In this document: positions 7,119-13,014 of the stretch, piece after piece
Layout of the letters: each line of letters starts with the position of its first letter
Numbering within the stretch: the stretch's first letter is position 1
Source of the DNA: an uncultured Peptococcaceae bacterium
GTDB taxonomy: Bacteria; Bacillota; Desulfitobacteriia; Desulfitobacteriales; Syntrophobotulaceae
Assembly: GCA_937892995.1 (NCBI GenBank)
Contig: CALBJS010000245.1
Span: forward strand, 1-14,451
Length of the DNA stretch: 14,451 nt
Reading direction: 5' to 3'
The notes under the pieces: generated by a model
What the model saw: only the letters and a program-made list of their open reading frames with translations
Databases searched by the model: none
Told to the model about the DNA's origin: nothing
Program-made: the position numbers and the translations under genes

Positions 7119-7156
7119 CAAAAGGAGTGATCCTCTATTTTCACTCCTTTTGCGTT
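7115..7156 (-). terminator. Terminator of the DUF5320 gene
   Basis: A perfect 12-bp stem, CAAAAGGAGTGA (7119-7130) with TCACTCCTTTTG (7141-7152), has a 10-base loop; three more pairs extend it past one mismatch. On the minus strand the stem ends in a TTTTGTGTT tail. It separates the DUF5320 gene from the DUF134 pair. Confidence 0.7.
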
Positions 7157-7192
7157 TGTATTCTCGTCCTGGGGTTATTGTTGTAAACAGGT

Positions 7193-7513
7193 CTATTCCT
7201 GCTCATTTTCGGAGAAAGATGCTAAATCTTTTTTTATATTTCCTAGCTGTGTTTCTAGGATGCTTTGTCTCTGTTCTAGGTATTTTCGGTCGGAGACGTT
7301 ATCCTTTCTTACTGCAGAGCCGTAACAGTTAAAACCCCGGCCTCTTCCGAAACCTCTGTGAGCACCTCTTCCCGGGCCTCTTCCCATACCTCTGCTGAAT
7401 CCGTACCCTTGACCACCTTCTCTGCCGGCAGGACTATTGGGGTTGCAGAAACCCATTCTTCTTCCGGTCATAGGTCCTTGACCCATTGGCCCTGTACCAT
7501 TAAATCCTGGCAT
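7193..7513 (-). CDS. DUF5320 Gly/Arg/Met-rich small protein
   Basis: The protein has 106 residues beginning MPGFNGTGPMGQGPMTGRRMGFC, the hallmark of DUF5320. A low-complexity GRG/GMGRGPGRG middle (about 30-62) and a short C-terminal coiled coil (YLEQRQSILETQLGNIKKDL, about 78-97) follow. It has no transmembrane segment. Such proteins are typically encoded beside NifX-like and MinD/ferredoxin ATPase genes in anaerobes; their function is unknown and I do not assign one. The start is secure: GGGAGGTG precedes the ATG by five bases. It has its own operator-covered promoter and a strong terminator, so it is probably transcribed as a single gene. Confidence 0.85.
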   Translation of the reverse strand: MPGFNGTGPMGQGPMTGRRMGFCNPNSPAGREGGQGYGFSRGMGRGPGRGAHRGFGRGRGFNCYGSAVRKDNVSDRKYLEQRQSILETQLGNIKKDLASFSENEQE

Positions 7514-7527
7514 ATTATCACCTCCCG

Positions 7528-7580
7528 TTTTGGGTATATGTCAACTATCTTTAGTATACCCCATTTTGGGTATATGTCAA
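7528..7580 (-). repeat. Two direct 17-bp repeats upstream of DUF5320
   Basis: TTGACATATACCCAAAA occurs twice on the minus strand (7580-7564 and 7544-7528), 36 bases apart start to start. The first copy contributes the -35 and half of the operator; the second lies in the leader, just before the ribosome binding site. The copies are identical, so this is unlikely to be chance. Confidence 0.85.
7553..7580 (-). promoter_or_regulatory. Sigma-A promoter of the DUF5320 gene with overlapping operator
   Basis: On the minus strand a consensus TTGACA (7580-7575) and TATACT (7558-7553) are 16 bases apart. The spacer is occupied by a perfect inverted repeat, TATACCC (7555-7561) and GGGTATA (7568-7574) separated by six bases, which also covers four bases of the -10. 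A protein bound there would block polymerase. The arrangement is reminiscent of CsoR-family metal-repressor operators, but no csoR gene is present here. Confidence 0.75.
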
Positions 7581-7642
7581 TAACTTTTCTGCAAATATGC
7601 CCCTTTTCTTTTATAGTTGGAAGAGCGGGTTACTCCTTGGGA

Positions 7643-7999
7643 TCAAGGATTGCATGATCCTTCATGTTGGTGTTCGTGACAGATTGAACCTGTTGATTTC
7701 AGGCTACCTTCTAAATATTGCGAAACAGCAGCTTCACACAGTCCCTGAACACCTGTCAATACCTTAATATTATTGTTCTGAAAAAGTTCCTGAGCTGCTC
7801 CCCCCATGCCCCCGGCAATAATTACTTCTACCCCGTTTTCTTTAAGAAAAACGGGGAGAAAGCCGGGCCGATGACCTGGATTGGGGAGAAATTCCTTAGA
7901 AATAATTTCTTTTCCTTCTACAGTATAGACATCAAAGCCTTCACAATGGCCAAAATGAGCACTTACATAATTATTATCTGCGGCAACAGCAATTTTCAT
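7643..7999 (-). CDS. NifX-like dinitrogenase iron-molybdenum cofactor domain protein with His/Cys tail
   Basis: The protein has 118 residues. It has the Nitro_FeMo-Co (PF02579-type) fold seen in NifX, NifY and the NifB C-terminus, and in Desulfovibrio orange protein: MKIAVAADNNYVSAHFGHCEGFDVY at the N-terminus and VEVIIAGGMGGAAQELF...GIKVLTG-like signature in the middle (about 57-83). A metal-binding-looking tail, CHEHQHEGSC (107-116), is added. Its ATG overlaps the upstream ATPase stop as ATGA, and AAGGAGG lies ten bases before it. Without nifHDK nearby, a nitrogenase role is unlikely; carrying a metal-sulfur cluster for the adjacent ATPases is the best inference. Confidence 0.85.
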   Translation of the reverse strand: MKIAVAADNNYVSAHFGHCEGFDVYTVEGKEIISKEFLPNPGHRPGFLPVFLKENGVEVIIAGGMGGAAQELFQNNNIKVLTGVQGLCEAAVSQYLEGSLKSTGSICHEHQHEGSCNP

Positions 8000-8871
8000 T
8001 GTTTTCTTTCCTCCTTATTCTCACTGACAAATAATTGTCTTTTGATTCTTTTCCACGCTTCACGAATTGCCTGATTAGCCTTACTGCCGGAATAGTAGAT
8101 TATTGGGATTAATTCATTTATAGATTGAAGAACCGTATCATCGTATGGAATTCTTCCCACAAAGCATAGTCCGTTTGTTAGACAATAATTCTCGATTTGT
8201 CGGGCTATTTCTTCATTAATGTCCGCCTTATTGGTGCAGACAAAAGTTTTAACCCCAAACTGTTGACATAGTAAGACAATCCTCTGCAGATCTTCGACCC
8301 CCGACTGAGTTGGCTCTGTAACTATCAAGACCGTATCGGTAGCTGTAATCGAAGCAATCACGGGACAGCCTATGCCCGGGGATCCGTCGATAATCATAAG
8401 ATCATCCCCGGCATATCCTTGAGCCTTTTTCCGCAAGACAGTGATAAGCTTTCCTGAACCCTCGCTACCTATTTCCATCCGAGCCTGAGTGAGAACCCCA
8501 CTAGAGGTATCCGTCAAAATAACTTCAGCCGTCTTTTCCTCTACTAAGCTGAGTGCCTTGGAAGGGCAGATTAGGACACAAGCTCCACATCCTTCACAAT
8601 AAAGAGTGTTCACCTTTCCGTCATGAATGGCTTCAAACTGACAAATGCTTTGACATAGTCCACACTCCGTACAGAGGGAGGTATCGACGCTGACTTTCAT
8701 ACCACCGGAGAATTCCTCCCTGAGCATATCTCGGCCATCATAGTAAAGATAAAGGTTTGGGGCGTCTACATCACAATCAACTTTCCCGGTGTTCTTTTCT
8801 AATTCCGCTAAAGCTACGGCGATAGTAGTCTTGCCGGTTCCTCCTTTACCGCTTATAACTGTCAGTTGCAT
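7996..8871 (-). CDS. MinD-type P-loop ATPase with inserted 2x[4Fe-4S] ferredoxin domain (copy 1)
   Basis: The protein has 291 residues. A deviant Walker A GKGGTGKTT (8-16) and the CDVDAPN motif (33-39) place it in the MinD/ParA/SIMIBI class. Between them and the switch-II region IIDGSPGIGCPV sits a bacterial ferredoxin insertion with C67-x2-C70-x2-C73-x3-C77 and C92-x2-C95-x2-C98-x3-C102, enough for two 4Fe-4S clusters. It overlaps its sister ATPase by ten bases and the following NifX-like gene by four, so the three are co-translated. GGGAGGTG precedes the ATG by five to six bases. The likely role is ATP-driven handling of Fe-S or heterometal clusters together with the NifX-like proteins. Confidence 0.93.
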   Translation of the reverse strand: MQLTVISGKGGTGKTTIAVALAELEKNTGKVDCDVDAPNLYLYYDGRDMLREEFSGGMKVSVDTSLCTECGLCQSICQFEAIHDGKVNTLYCEGCGACVLICPSKALSLVEEKTAEVILTDTSSGVLTQARMEIGSEGSGKLITVLRKKAQGYAGDDLMIIDGSPGIGCPVIASITATDTVLIVTEPTQSGVEDLQRIVLLCQQFGVKTFVCTNKADINEEIARQIENYCLTNGLCFVGRIPYDDTVLQSINELIPIIYYSGSKANQAIREAWKRIKRQLFVSENKEERKQ

Positions 8872-9692
8872 TTCAACACCTCCCTAACCCGCTCAGCAAT
8901 TTTATGAAAAGCCTCGCGATAAACAGGAATGTCTTTTAACATACCGCCCCGAGAATACTTTTCAGCGGCTTTACGGTCATAAGGGATCTGCCCTAAAACG
9001 TTGATCTTTTCCTCCTTAAAATATTCTTCTAAGAAACTCCCTTCCCCATGCCACTTATTAATGATAATCCCAAAGGGGAGCTTAAGTCCTTGGACAAGCT
9101 TGACCGCCATTTTCAGATCATGTAACCCAAAAGCTGAGGGTTCCGTAACCAGGATAGCCCCTTGGGCAAAGCGTAAAGAATTTACGGCATTACAGGATGT
9201 CCCCGGAGAACAGTCCAATAAGTTAGGTCCGGAGGGCGCATCCTTAAGAAGCTCTCTAATTACCGGAACCGCCATAGGCTCGCCCACATCTAAAATCCCT
9301 CGCCAACATTGGATCTTTTCTTTTTTTCCTTTTTCCAGAACACCAATTTTTCTTTCCTGAAAAGAAAGGGCCTCTGGTCGACAGACAAGGCTACAGGCTT
9401 GGCAGCTATGGCACAGTTTCTCAAATACCAATATTTCTTTCTTAGTATTAAATAAAGCATTAAATTGACAAGTTTCAGTGCATTCGCCACATAGATTACA
9501 CTGCTCTTGATCGATGACCGGCGAGAGAACATGGACATCCCGGGAAGTAATCTCGGAAGGTTTAAGGAAAATAAAGCCGTTAGGTTCTTCCACATCACAA
9601 TCCAGATAGTTAGCAGTCAAAATTTCTGCGAGATTGACCGCTACAGTAGTTTTTCCCGTACCTCCTTTGCCACTTAAAACGGCTATATTCAT
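8862..9692 (-). CDS. MinD-type P-loop ATPase with inserted 2x[4Fe-4S] ferredoxin domain (copy 2)
   Basis: The protein has 276 residues and is a paralogue of the next gene. It has Walker A GKGGTGKTT (8-16), CDVEEPNGFIFL (32-43) and ferredoxin cysteines C65-x2-C68-x2-C71-x3-C75 and C94-x2-C97-x2-C100-x3-C104. The switch-II-like segment is LLDCSPGTSCNAV. It differs from copy 1 in the residues after the P-loop aspartate (EEPN versus DAPN), suggesting a heterodimer and not a redundant pair. I chose the ATG at 9692 because GAGGTGGG lies about four bases ahead; an in-frame GTG ten codons upstream has no such site. It lies 55 bases after the upstream NifX-like gene. Confidence 0.93.
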   Translation of the reverse strand: MNIAVLSGKGGTGKTTVAVNLAEILTANYLDCDVEEPNGFIFLKPSEITSRDVHVLSPVIDQEQCNLCGECTETCQFNALFNTKKEILVFEKLCHSCQACSLVCRPEALSFQERKIGVLEKGKKEKIQCWRGILDVGEPMAVPVIRELLKDAPSGPNLLDCSPGTSCNAVNSLRFAQGAILVTEPSAFGLHDLKMAVKLVQGLKLPFGIIINKWHGEGSFLEEYFKEEKINVLGQIPYDRKAAEKYSRGGMLKDIPVYREAFHKIAERVREVLKCN

Positions 9693-9747
9693 AAAACCCA
9701 CCTCATTTTCTTTGACGGCCACCCTACTCCCCGGCCTATTTTATTCT

Positions 9748-10110
9748 TTACTTCATACCTGCATGGGATGGCCCTGCTTCGTTAAGTTCAGATAGTTTCC
9801 CGTCCTGGTAAAGCTCTAGAGCTTCTTGACAGGAATTTGTTTTACACCGGTAGACTTTAACTCCTGATTTTTCCATAAGGTTGTAAGCATTAGGACCCAT
9901 ATTCCCTGTGAGAACAACCTGCACATCTTCATCGATAATCTGCTGAGCGGCAGCTATGCCGGCACCCCCTTCGGAAAGCTGTCCTTTGTTCTCCAGTGCT
10001 TTTAAAAATCCTTGCTCGGTGTCATAGATTAGGAAATACGTACACCTTCCGAATCGGGGATCATGATTGTCCTTAAGTTCCTGACCATAACCGGTGATGG
10101 CTATTTTCAT
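9748..10110 (-). CDS. NifX-like dinitrogenase iron-molybdenum cofactor domain protein (copy 2)
   Basis: The protein has 120 residues. Its N-terminus has the MTH1175/NifX-type motif MKIAITGYG...DPRFGRCTYFLIYD, where C23 follows the glycine-arginine turn. GAGIAAAQQIIDEDVQVVLTGNMGPNAYNLM (49-79) and GVKVYRC follow, all typical of the domain; it is short and free-standing. It has a strong AAGGAGGT ribosome binding site eight bases before the ATG. It is the first gene of the ATPase operon and differs from the later NifX-like copy in lacking the His-rich tail. It likely binds a metal-sulfur cluster or delivers it to partners; the cluster type is not determinable. Confidence 0.88.
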   Translation of the reverse strand: MKIAITGYGQELKDNHDPRFGRCTYFLIYDTEQGFLKALENKGQLSEGGAGIAAAQQIIDEDVQVVLTGNMGPNAYNLMEKSGVKVYRCKTNSCQEALELYQDGKLSELNEAGPSHAGMK

Positions 10111-10196
10111 GTTTTTACCTCCTTGTATAATATTTCTTGTAAACAGGACCTACGTTCTGGATTTTTCCACGTTATTGGGTATCACTTTTAAATTAT

Positions 10197-10224
10197 CCGT
10201 AGTTACCTTGGCCAAAGTAACTAC
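10197..10224. repeat. 28-bp near-perfect palindrome between mrp and the NifX-like gene
   Basis: CGTAGTTAC (10197-10205) faces GTAACTACG (10216-10224), and TTGGCCAA sits at the centre (10207-10214); only the C/A pair at 10206/10215 breaks symmetry. It starts 22 bases after the mrp stop. No T-run follows on the minus strand, so it is a poor intrinsic terminator and better explained as an operator, attenuator or RNA processing site. The core TAGTTA/TAACTA is shared with the inverted repeat over the mrp promoter. Confidence 0.7.
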
Positions 10225-10245
10225 GCAAATAACTTCCCTAAATTA

Positions 10246-11070
10246 TTAATCTTGGATATACTCCATGATTTTCGTAACTGCTTCTTGAATTGTTTTCATA
10301 ACCAAAGGATGATCCCAGTCTTTCTCACCGGCCAGAGCTGCTATCTCTCTGCACATCGGTAATTCCGCCAGCAGCTGCAGCTCCATTCTGGATAGAAATT
10401 CACTAAGACTATCATCTTCAAAGATCTTAATCTTTTCTTTGCAGCTGGGACAAAGCATATAACTCATGTTTTCGATAATGCCAATCACCGGAATCTTCAT
10501 AGTATTAGCCATATTGATTGATTTGGCTACAATCATCGAGACCATATCCTGAGGAGTTGTAACCATGACCATACCGTTAATAGGCATAGATTGCATTACT
10601 GTTAAAGCGACATCTCCTGTCCCGGGTGGCATGTCCAGAATTAGATAATCTAAATCTCCCCAATAAACGTCTTTCCAAAATTGCTTAACGGCACCGGAAA
10701 TGATGGGCCCTCGCCAGATTACGGGTTGCTCCTCATCGGGCATCAATAGATTCAGAGACATCACCTTGATTCCATCTTCAGATTCAACAGGCAATAACCC
10801 CCATTCGCTACTCTCTACTTTTTTATCCCTGACCTTTAAAAGTCGGGGAATACTAGGCCCGGTAATGTCAGCATCGAGAATCCCTACCTTTAGCCCTTTG
10901 TTTAATAAGCCTTTGGCTAACAAGGCCGAAACAGTTGATTTCCCAACCCCTCCTTTACCACTCATAACGGCAATGACTTTTTTTACTTCATTCCAAGGAT
11001 TATTCTCAATCATACAGTTTTCTTGAGATTCGCAGTTGTTCTTAGTCGGACAGCTCTCACAATTTGCCAA
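10246..11070 (-). CDS. mrp: Mrp/NBP35-family Fe-S cluster carrier P-loop ATPase
   Basis: The protein has 274 residues. The N-terminus has a cysteine cluster (C4, C7, C13, C19) before the MRP domain. Walker A is GKGGVGKST (39-47), followed by DADITGPSIP (66-75), RGP (120-122), the switch-II LILDMPPGTGD (143-153), TTPQD (171-175) and the C207-x2-C210 pair that bridges a 4Fe-4S cluster at the dimer interface in this family. It acts in the cytoplasm as an Fe-S assembly or carrier protein. The start is a TTG (11068-11070) eight bases after a perfect AAGGAGG. A consensus promoter lies upstream. Its place at the head of the cluster matches Desulfovibrio ORP operons, which contain an Mrp-type protein. 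Confidence 0.95.
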   Translation of the reverse strand: MANCESCPTKNNCESQENCMIENNPWNEVKKVIAVMSGKGGVGKSTVSALLAKGLLNKGLKVGILDADITGPSIPRLLKVRDKKVESSEWGLLPVESEDGIKVMSLNLLMPDEEQPVIWRGPIISGAVKQFWKDVYWGDLDYLILDMPPGTGDVALTVMQSMPINGMVMVTTPQDMVSMIVAKSINMANTMKIPVIGIIENMSYMLCPSCKEKIKIFEDDSLSEFLSRMELQLLAELPMCREIAALAGEKDWDHPLVMKTIQEAVTKIMEYIQD

Positions 11071-11108
11071 AATTAATTCCTCCTTATAAGTGGCATATGC
11101 TATTTACA

Positions 11109-11137
11109 ATTATAAACTTCCTCATAGTTATTGTCAA
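11109..11137 (-). promoter_or_regulatory. Consensus sigma-A promoter of mrp
   Basis: TTGACA (11137-11132) and TATAAT (11114-11109) are 17 bases apart on the minus strand, a perfect match to consensus. The TTG start lies about 38 bases beyond the -10. The -35 is shared with the divergent promoter of the CGGC gene. Confidence 0.85.
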
Positions 11138-11152
11138 ATGCCAATAACTATG
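11123..11152. promoter_or_regulatory. 30-bp perfect inverted repeat over the divergent mrp/CGGC promoters
   Basis: CATAGTTATTG (11123-11133) and CAATAACTATG (11142-11152) form an exact 11-bp inverted repeat with an 8-base spacer. It covers both overlapping -35 hexamers and reaches to one base short of the plus-strand -10. A dimeric regulator bound here would control both directions at once. Confidence 0.8.
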
Positions 11153-11159
11153 TTATACT
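11131..11159 (+). promoter_or_regulatory. Sigma-A promoter of the CGGC-domain gene
   Basis: TTGTCA (11131-11136) and TATACT (11154-11159) are 17 bases apart, with the gene start 49 bases downstream. Its -35 overlaps that of mrp in the opposite direction. Confidence 0.8.
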
Positions 11160-11208
11160 ATATCAATATTACTATTAATCACACACTTGACATGGGGGTA
11201 AAAAAGAG

Positions 11209-11649
11209 ATGGAAAAAGTAAAAATTGGCATTATTATTTGTGACAGGTATCACACTTGTGCCGGCGGCAAATGTCTGCGATCCCTAAATAAACGAGAAGG
11301 GGCCTTTAAAAGATATGAAGGGAAAGAAGTTGAGCTGGTGGGCTTCACTACTTGTGACGGCTGTCCAGGCGGAAATATAGAATATGCTCCCGATGAGATG
11401 GTTAAAAACGGCGTGGATGTAATTCATCTTGCTACGGGAATGATCGTCGGCTATCCGCCCTGTCCCAGAATTAATTACTTTAAGAAATATATCGAAGGTA
11501 AATATCCTGTCGAAGTGGTCTTGGGTACTCATCCCATCCCCGAAAAATACTACGAAGAACATCTGAAGCTGAAAAGCTGGGAAAGTCCTAATTGGCAAGA
11601 GATCATTAGCGGCTTAATCGATAAGGAAGACCGCATAGCATATAACTAA
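11209..11649 (+). CDS. CGGC-domain cysteine-rich protein
   Basis: The protein has 146 residues matching the CGGC-domain family: IGIIICDRYHTCAGGKCLRSL (7-27), FTTCDGCPGG (46-55) and GYPPCPR (81-87). The conserved cysteines (C12, C17, C22, C49, C52, C85) suggest metal or Fe-S binding, but no catalytic activity is known to me for the family. GGGGG lies about ten bases before the ATG, a weak and rather distant ribosome binding site. It is transcribed divergently from mrp through a shared operator and ends at a long terminator, so it is probably co-regulated with the Fe-S cluster but transcribed alone. Confidence 0.88.
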   Translation: MEKVKIGIIICDRYHTCAGGKCLRSLNKREGAFKRYEGKEVELVGFTTCDGCPGGNIEYAPDEMVKNGVDVIHLATGMIVGYPPCPRINYFKKYIEGKYPVEVVLGTHPIPEKYYEEHLKLKSWESPNWQEIISGLIDKEDRIAYN

Positions 11650-11655
11650 ATAGTT

Positions 11656-11710
11656 AAAATTCCAAGGAGCTGCCTCCAAAATTAGTTTGGGGACAGCTCC
11701 TTGGAATTTT
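11656..11710 (+). terminator. Long-stem terminator after the CGGC gene
   Basis: AAAATTCCAAGGAGCTG (11656-11672) pairs perfectly with CAGCTCCTTGGAATTTT (11694-11710). An inner CTCCAAA/TTTGGGG stem is extended through one mismatch and one G-T pair, leaving a 5-base ATTAG loop. The stem ends in TTTT. The overall 55-base hairpin is unusually long for a terminator and could act on either strand. Confidence 0.75.
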
Positions 11711-11747
11711 CAACCCTTAATGTAGCATCAAAGCCAGTCTTATTGTA

Positions 11748-11791
11748 AAATATTAGATAAGTAAAAATTTAAGCTTGCTTATCTAATATTT
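11748..11791 (+). promoter_or_regulatory. 14-bp inverted repeat in the aminotransferase leader
   Basis: AAATATTAGATAAG (11748-11761) and CTTATCTAATATTT (11778-11791) are exact reverse complements, 16 bases apart, ending 19 bases before the aminotransferase ATG. With no T-run it is not an intrinsic terminator; a regulator-binding site or structured leader is more likely. I see no convincing -35/-10 pair here. Confidence 0.5.
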
Positions 11792-11810
11792 ATACTAAAA
11801 AGGAGTCGTT

Positions 11811-12992
11811 ATGGTGTTTTCTGAAAAAATCGTTAGTAACTTACAAAAATCATCTTGGATCAGAGCAATGTTTGAAGAAGGTACTAAGCTGGCGAAAATT
11901 CATGGAGCTGATAAAGTCTATGACTTTAGCCTGGGTAATCCCTTTGACGAACCGCCTCAGGAAGTCATGGAGGCTATGCAGAAATATGTCTCCGGTGAAA
12001 TCAAAGGAGTCCACCGTTATATGAGTAATGCCGGTTATCCGGAAGTCAGAGCTAAGATAGCTCAGTCTCTGCAGAGAGAAAGCGGGATAGAACTTTCTGC
12101 TGAAAATGTAGTCATGACCGTAGGTGCCGCCGGAGGACTCAACGTTGTCTTAAAGTCTATTCTTAATCCCGGGGAAGAGGTACTTACCTTCGCCCCCTAT
12201 TTCATGGAATACAATTTCTATGTCGATAATCATGGCGGAAAAGTCGTTATCATACCCCCTGACACTTCTACTTTTGAACCGGATCTCAATGCTCTGGAAA
12301 AATTAATCACCGCCCAGACCAAAGCACTGATCATCAATACTCCTAATAACCCTACAGGAGTAGTCTATAGCGCAAAAATCTTAAATAATATTGCCGAGAT
12401 TCTGAAGAGCAAAGAAAAAGAATACGGTACTTCCATTTACGTCTTATCTGACCAACCCTATGCTGAGATTATCTTTGATAATTTAACAATGCCCAATCTA
12501 CTGTCAATTTTCGATAATGGAATCATCATAAATTCGTTCAGTAAATCTTTAGGACTAGCTGGGGAAAGAATCGGTTATATCGCAGTTAGCAACAAAATTA
12601 AAGATGCTGAGATCTTAGTCAATGCTTTGGCCTTTTGTAATCGTACTTTGGGATTCGTTAATGCCCCGGGCTTATTCCAAAAAGTTGTGGGCGATGCTTT
12701 CGAAGCTAAAGTAAATATAGAAGACTATCAGGCCAAAAGGGATTACTTATATAAAAACCTTACAAGGATTGGCTTCGAATGTGTTCGGCCCCAAGGTGCT
12801 TTCTACCTCTTCCCTAAAGCTTTGATTGCTGACGATGTGGAATTTGTTAAGAAAGCTGTAAAACACAATATTCTCCTCGTTCCGGGAACTGGGTTTTATT
12901 GTCCCGGCTATTTTAGAATCTCTTATTGTGTAAGCATGAAGACCATCGTAGATTCTATCCCGGCTTTCGAGAAATTGGTACGAGAGTTTTAG
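11811..12992 (+). CDS. PLP-dependent class I/II aminotransferase
   Basis: The protein has 393 residues, full length for fold-type I aminotransferases. Cofactor-binding elements are in place: the GAAGG phosphate loop (105-109), Y130, NTPNNPTG with N180 (176-183), the SDQPYAEI segment with D214 and Y217, and SFSKSLGLAGERIGY with the Schiff-base lysine K245 and R253. R369 in YFRISYC would hold the substrate carboxylate. It transfers an amino group between an amino acid and a 2-oxo acid in the cytoplasm. The aspartate-aminotransferase-like subgroup is likely, but substrate is uncertain. The ATG follows AAGGAG by five bases. It seems unlinked to the neighbouring Fe-S genes and converges on cotH with only 22 bases between. 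Confidence 0.93.
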   Translation: MVFSEKIVSNLQKSSWIRAMFEEGTKLAKIHGADKVYDFSLGNPFDEPPQEVMEAMQKYVSGEIKGVHRYMSNAGYPEVRAKIAQSLQRESGIELSAENVVMTVGAAGGLNVVLKSILNPGEEVLTFAPYFMEYNFYVDNHGGKVVIIPPDTSTFEPDLNALEKLITAQTKALIINTPNNPTGVVYSAKILNNIAEILKSKEKEYGTSIYVLSDQPYAEIIFDNLTMPNLLSIFDNGIIINSFSKSLGLAGERIGYIAVSNKIKDAEILVNALAFCNRTLGFVNAPGLFQKVVGDAFEAKVNIEDYQAKRDYLYKNLTRIGFECVRPQGAFYLFPKALIADDVEFVKKAVKHNILLVPGTGFYCPGYFRISYCVSMKTIVDSIPAFEKLVREF

Positions 12993-13014
12993 AACTAGGA
13001 TACATCGAATATAT

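Noticed and set aside
9290..9598. Minus-strand 102-codon open frame inside the second ferredoxin-MinD ATPase
   Set aside because: It is an alternative frame of a gene with clear P-loop and ferredoxin motifs, and has no domain or ribosome binding site of its own.
7643..10110. Reading the two NifX-like genes as part of a nitrogen-fixation cluster
   Set aside because: No nifH, nifD, nifK, nifE, nifN or nifB (radical-SAM) sequence is present; the domain is widely used outside nitrogenase maturation.
7181..10146. Shared 11-mer TTGTAAACAGG at 7181-7191 and 10136-10146
   Set aside because: One copy is at a gene's 3' end and the other in a leader, with no wider similarity around them; too short to claim as a repeat.
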